DNA from: an uncultured Clostridia bacterium
GTDB taxonomy: Bacteria; Bacillota; Clostridia; CAKSNL01; HGM11501
NCBI GenBank assembly: GCA_934476235.1
Contig: CAKSNL010000001.1
Span: forward strand, 62,001-126,000
DNA length: 64,000 bases
Reading direction: 5' to 3'
Under the pieces are notes generated by a model. It was not told the DNA's origin. It did no database searches and was given only the letters and a program-made list of their open reading frames with translations. Made by a program: the position numbers and the translations under genes. Position 1 is the stretch's first letter, and every line of letters starts with the position of its first letter. This document shows, in pieces, positions 62,621 through 64,000 of this stretch.

Positions 62621-63917
62621 ATTTCACCGCCCAGCTTTGCCATGTGCCGTTTATTAAGGCTCTGTATGCAAAATATTTTTTGCCCATAAATTTCTGAAGC
62701 GTGATATCTCCGCTCCTCGTGACCTCAAGCATGCCGGAGTCGCTCACGCCGGGGAAATTGCTTCCGCCGAAGCCCTTGGTAAGATCCGTTTCATATATTC
62801 CGGGGATAACGGCGTTGTTGAAGTTATACGATTTATCGAATATCTTAGCCGGAGAACCGCCCGAAACACTGACGATAGACTCAGAATCGTTCCTGAAATA
62901 TTTAACATTGCCCTTGTTCATATCTGCCGGCACACGTACATTCAAAAACGAGGAGTACGGAAGCTCAATGTTTGAAAAATCAAGGTTCGTTTCGCCGCCT
63001 ATCACGAGCCCGTTTAACTGAAAGCTGCACTCGGGCGCGCCGGCATAAAAGATGCACCTGGGGAACTGTGCCTGAAGCTCCGGGCGGTAAACTCCGCTGT
63101 TGGTAATCCAGAGCATATTGGTGATAAGCACATTGTAACGGGGATTTTTGATCTTAAATCCGTAGCGGTATGTGTCAACCTGGGGAGAATCGAACAAAAT
63201 GTGATAACCGTCTATTTCCGCGTAGACGGAGTTTTCAACCAGGGAGCTGTCGCGAAGCCATGCGTTACACTGCGTGAATCTTCCGCTGATCGTATAAAAC
63301 GCGGTTTCGAAATTCACGACCTCGACCATTTCGCAGCGCGTGTCATGCGCGTTATCGTAAACGCCTATAGTGCCCTTTATGCCGAAGTCATTTTCTATAA
63401 GAACGTTTCTTATATAGGACTGCCCGTCCGCTCTATCCTCCGTTCTTGTGACAATGCCCTTTTCGAGCACATTTTTCAAAATGAAATCGGAAAATTCAAC
63501 ATGCCTCGTCTTATAAATGCCGATACCGTTTTTCGCGCAGTTATTTGCGTTGATGTATCCGCCCTTGATATACGAATTAAACGTATATCCCGAGCCGACA
63601 AAGCCGCGGCGGAGCGTTATGAAATAGTCGCGCACCGCGGTGCTTGAAAGCTTAAACTCCGCATTTGCCGCAAGTGTAACATAACATTCGTTCGGAAAGC
63701 TTATCGTTTCCGAAAAAAGATATGTACCGCTCGGGAAATAAATCGGCGTGCCGGAATCTTTCATTATGTATTTTTCCATGACCTTATCGTTTAACACCGT
63801 GCCGCCGTTGTTAAACCCGTATTCAAGCGCGTTAATGGTTCCCGCCTCGGCAGATACCGGCACCAGAAAAAACGCCGTAATAATAAGAATGAGCAAGATA
63901 CATTTTATTTTTTTCAT
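62619..63917 (-). CDS. secreted beta-helix protein (pectate-lyase-3 fold) with pyocin-knob-like C-terminus
   Basis: A 432-residue exported protein. Signal peptide about 1-24 (CILLILIITAFFLVPVSAEA). The start of the mature protein, INALEYGFNNGGTVLNDKVM, followed by PIYFPSGTYLFSETISFP, is the opening of the pectate lyase 3/phage tail-spike beta-helix family. Central rungs include YIKGGYINANNCAKNGIGIY and IRNVLIENDFGIKGTIGVYD. The last 60 residues (NFPGVSDSGMLEVTRSGDIT, KYFAYRALINGTWQSWAVK) match the pyocin-knob/tail-fibre type sugar-binding module. No complete acid catalytic set can be named. The combination suggests carbohydrate binding or cleavage outside the cell. GGAGGGA precedes the ATG. 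Confidence 0.82.
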   Translation of the reverse strand: MKKIKCILLILIITAFFLVPVSAEAGTINALEYGFNNGGTVLNDKVMEKYIMKDSGTPIYFPSGTYLFSETISFPNECYVTLAANAEFKLSSTAVRDYFITLRRGFVGSGYTFNSYIKGGYINANNCAKNGIGIYKTRHVEFSDFILKNVLEKGIVTRTEDRADGQSYIRNVLIENDFGIKGTIGVYDNAHDTRCEMVEVVNFETAFYTISGRFTQCNAWLRDSSLVENSVYAEIDGYHILFDSPQVDTYRYGFKIKNPRYNVLITNMLWITNSGVYRPELQAQFPRCIFYAGAPECSFQLNGLVIGGETNLDFSNIELPYSSFLNVRVPADMNKGNVKYFRNDSESIVSVSGGSPAKIFDKSYNFNNAVIPGIYETDLTKGFGGSNFPGVSDSGMLEVTRSGDITLQKFMGKKYFAYRALINGTWQSWAVK

Positions 63918-63947
63918 ATTCGTCCCTCCGAATGAATTTATGCCTTA

Positions 63948-63976
63948 ATTATATTGTATTTAAGAAAAAAAGTCAA
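63948..63976 (-). promoter_or_regulatory. promoter of the secreted beta-helix gene
   Basis: Minus strand TTGACT (63976-63971) and TATAAT (63953-63948), spacer 17 bp, about 30 bp before the ATG. Confidence 0.8.
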
Positions 63977-64000
63977 TAAAAAAGCGGCGGAAATTTTCCG

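Noticed and set aside
1..64000. CRISPR arrays, tRNA/rRNA genes, prophage or intact transposases
   Set aside because: No regularly spaced repeats, cloverleaf-like or rRNA-like sequence, integrase, or transposase reading frame was recognised; the direct repeats seen are isolated pairs or triplets.
63988..64000. Palindrome CGGAAATTTTCCG at the window end
   Set aside because: It is cut by the edge and may be part of a terminator of the next gene; too little is visible to call it.

Overview
The window is bacterial chromosome from a member of the Bacillota, most probably an uncultured gut-type Clostridia. The support is a clostridial-style division and cell wall (dcw) cluster with a SpoVD-like penicillin-binding protein, a SpoIID-family protein, MurJ/DUF5693/CsaB envelope genes, RpiR- and AraC-controlled sugar operons, consensus TTGACA/TATAAT promoters, strong GGAGG ribosome binding sites and many U-tract terminators. 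Base composition is moderate, with AT-rich intergenic regions. I see no rRNA, tRNA, CRISPR array or intact insertion sequence. No sporulation locus beyond the SpoVD-like and SpoIID-like genes is visible, so spore formation is only suggested.

Layout. 1-5606: a minus-strand catabolic operon (fucose-isomerase-like protein, AGPS/GlcD-like flavoprotein, Fe-S partner, class II aldolase cut by the window edge) faces a plus-strand RpiR regulator; matching palindromes lie between them. 5607-9379: a three-hairpin repeat, a 50-residue peptide gene and a large secreted beta-helix protein. 9380-12405: KDG kinase and a KDPG aldolase fused to a VOC-like domain, followed by a GDPD gene that appears to have been inserted into the operon's terminator. 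12633-14313: two membrane-protein genes. 14326-21086: murJ, DUF5693, csaB and topB, all overlapping. 21269-28041: a secreted phosphodiester-glycosidase-like protein, a sirtuin, tagO, trpS and an aminotransferase. 28136-32030: an AraC regulator facing an operon of three NAD(P)-dependent enzymes. 32053-38047: a MATE remnant, a SpoIID-like protein, an esterase, nifS-thiI-cinA and the remnant of an AraC regulator. 38212-39312: recA with LexA-like sites.

40439-52736 is the dcw cluster on the minus strand, in the order mraZ, rsmH, ftsL, spoVD, murE, mraY, ftsW, murG, murA, ftsQ, ftsZ. murF, murD and ftsA are absent from their usual slots. 53437-56138 is a lysine-riboswitch-controlled ABC transporter whose binding protein has its two lobes in swapped order, a natural circular permutation and the most unusual feature of the window. 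56147-61361 is a sugar-modification locus: AraC facing ThuA, two tandem Gfo/Idh/MocA paralogues and a MATE exporter. The window ends with an SLH-domain protein and a secreted beta-helix protein with a pyocin-knob-like end.

How the parts connect. The envelope genes form one theme: dcw supplies peptidoglycan, TagO can start wall-polymer synthesis, MurJ flips lipid-linked precursors, CsaB may pyruvylate a wall polymer, and the SLH protein is of the type that binds pyruvylated polymer. The second theme is carbohydrate use through several small operons, each with its own RpiR or AraC regulator and visible operator repeats.
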